NCBI RefSeq assembly: GCF_041200025.1
Contig: NZ_CP165628.1
Coordinates: forward strand, 1,984,001-2,048,000
Length of the DNA stretch: 64,000 bases
Source: Rouxiella sp. WC2420
Lineage (GTDB): Bacteria; Pseudomonadota; Gammaproteobacteria; Enterobacterales; Enterobacteriaceae
Reading direction: 5' to 3'
Under the pieces are notes generated by a model that ran no database searches, was not told the origin of the DNA, and worked only from the letters and a program-made list of their open reading frames with translations. A program made the translations under genes and the position numbers. Within the stretch, counting starts at the first letter, position 1, and each line of letters opens with the position of its first letter. Below, piece after piece: positions 63,400 through 64,000 of the stretch.

Positions 63400-64000
63400 A
63401 TGAAATTTCATTACACCCTTCCCGAAGCCCGCACGCCTGTAGGTTCAGCCGCACCGGCCCTGCGTTGGGGAGTTATTGGACCTGGTTGGGTTGCTGAACG
63501 TTTTGTTGCCGCAGTGCAAAAGAACACTCGCCAGATTTTTCAGGCAGTTGCTGGCAGCTCGTTAGACAAGGCTGAAAGTTTTGGTCGCCGTTTTGCAATC
63601 CCCAGCGCCTATGGCTCGGTTGAAGAGCTGGTTGCCGACTCGCAGGTTGACGTGGTTTACATTTCTACACCCCATCCGACCCATTACGCCTGTGCGTTAA
63701 AGGCTATTCGCGCCGGGAAACACGTGCTGGTCGAGAAACCGCTGGCGATTAATGCCGAACAGGTTCGCGGCCTGCAAGAGGCCGCGCGGGAGCATCGGGT
63801 ATTCCTGATGGAGGCAATGTGGACGGCGTTTTTACCAAAATTTGACGTGATTCGCCAAGTTATAGAGCAGGGGGCTATCGGAGAAGTTCGCACTATTATT
63901 GCCGACCATGGAGAGTTTTTCGAGCAGGATCACCGCATCATGCGCCCTGAGCTGGCGGGCGGAACGCTGATGGATCTCGGGTCTTATCCGGTAGCGCTGG
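63400..64000 (+). CDS. Gfo/Idh/MocA family oxidoreductase, 3'-truncated
   Basis: The frame opens at ATG 63400 after AAGGAG and stays open to the end of the window (200 codons seen). LRWGVIGPGWVAERFV is the NAD(P)-binding start, DVVYISTPHPTHYA follows, and GKHVLVEKPLAI carries the catalytic Lys of the EKP motif, then FLMEAMWTAFLP. By family it oxidises a sugar or cyclitol hydroxyl. The N-terminal 20 residues are an extra extension. Divergent from the TIM-barrel isomerase. Confidence 0.9.
   Translation, partial: MKFHYTLPEARTPVGSAAPALRWGVIGPGWVAERFVAAVQKNTRQIFQAVAGSSLDKAESFGRRFAIPSAYGSVEELVADSQVDVVYISTPHPTHYACALKAIRAGKHVLVEKPLAINAEQVRGLQEAAREHRVFLMEAMWTAFLPKFDVIRQVIEQGAIGEVRTIIADHGEFFEQDHRIMRPELAGGTLMDLGSYPVAL

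Noticed and set aside
1-64000. CRISPR arrays, tRNA/rRNA genes, prophage or toxin-antitoxin modules
   Set aside because: I looked for regularly spaced repeats, cloverleaf-like runs and phage or toxin proteins and saw none. A tRNAscan or covariance search could still find something missed by eye.

Overview
The window looks like chromosomal DNA of a gamma-proteobacterium of the order Enterobacterales, most likely a Yersiniaceae-type genus (Rahnella, Rouxiella, Serratia and relatives). This rests on base composition near 50 percent G+C and on recognisable enterobacterial families: mntP, a ydbC/pdxI-type aldo-keto reductase, hpxO, iolE, ssuD and an IS4-group insertion sequence. The species cannot be fixed from the sequence alone. 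No rRNA, tRNA, CRISPR array, phage or plasmid genes were seen. It reads as an accessory metabolic stretch: many small transporter/enzyme units, each beside its own regulator (LysR, TetR, HxlR, LacI, sigma-54 activator), usually divergently transcribed with a visible operator between them.

Layout. 1-2.3 kb: 3' part of an autotransporter with a 9-bp tandem repeat in its linker. 2.4-7.5 kb: an old yellow enzyme plus exported NTF2-like protein with a divergent LysR, then an MFS exporter with a divergent TetR. 7.5-14.2 kb: mntP, an atypical SDR, an HxlR/old-yellow-enzyme pair, a cation:proton antiporter with a small downstream protein, and a cysteine-synthase-like enzyme. 14.3-25.7 kb: an organosulfur unit comprising a periplasmic sulfonate-binding protein, a sigma-54 activator fused to a sulfonate-binding-protein-like domain, and a divergent six-gene operon (ssuD, sfnG-like, FAD protein, NtaA-type monooxygenase, MFS transporter, acyl-CoA-dehydrogenase-like monooxygenase) behind a sigma-54 promoter and a long inverted repeat. 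25.8-31 kb: a HAD phosphatase, an iolE pair, and a COG0523 metal-chaperone GTPase behind a Zur-box-like palindrome, broken by an IS4-group element with intact target duplications. 31-39 kb: DMT exporter/TetR, a group-2-type DapD, RidA/TetR with three operators, a Tat-exported bicupin oxalate decarboxylase, hpxO, and two coupled genes of unknown function. 39-53.5 kb: further transporter/enzyme and LysR pairs, glutathione S-transferase, glutamate dehydrogenase with an amino-acid permease, and a TauE exporter. 53.6-64 kb: sugar metabolism, with an aldo-keto reductase, GH3 beta-glucosidase, LacI regulator, a three-subunit periplasmic gluconate-type dehydrogenase, and a divergent TIM-barrel isomerase / Gfo-Idh-MocA pair that runs off the end.

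How it works together. The organosulfur unit is the most coherent system. A cytoplasmic regulator carrying its own copy of the ligand-binding fold probably reads out sulfonate or sulfur-ester supply and drives sigma-54 transcription of three luciferase-type monooxygenases, which release sulfite for cysteine synthesis. No SsuB/SsuC permease or SsuE flavin reductase lies in the window. The two sugar clusters at 26-28 kb and 62-64 kb share a promoter motif and may belong to one inositol-like regulon.
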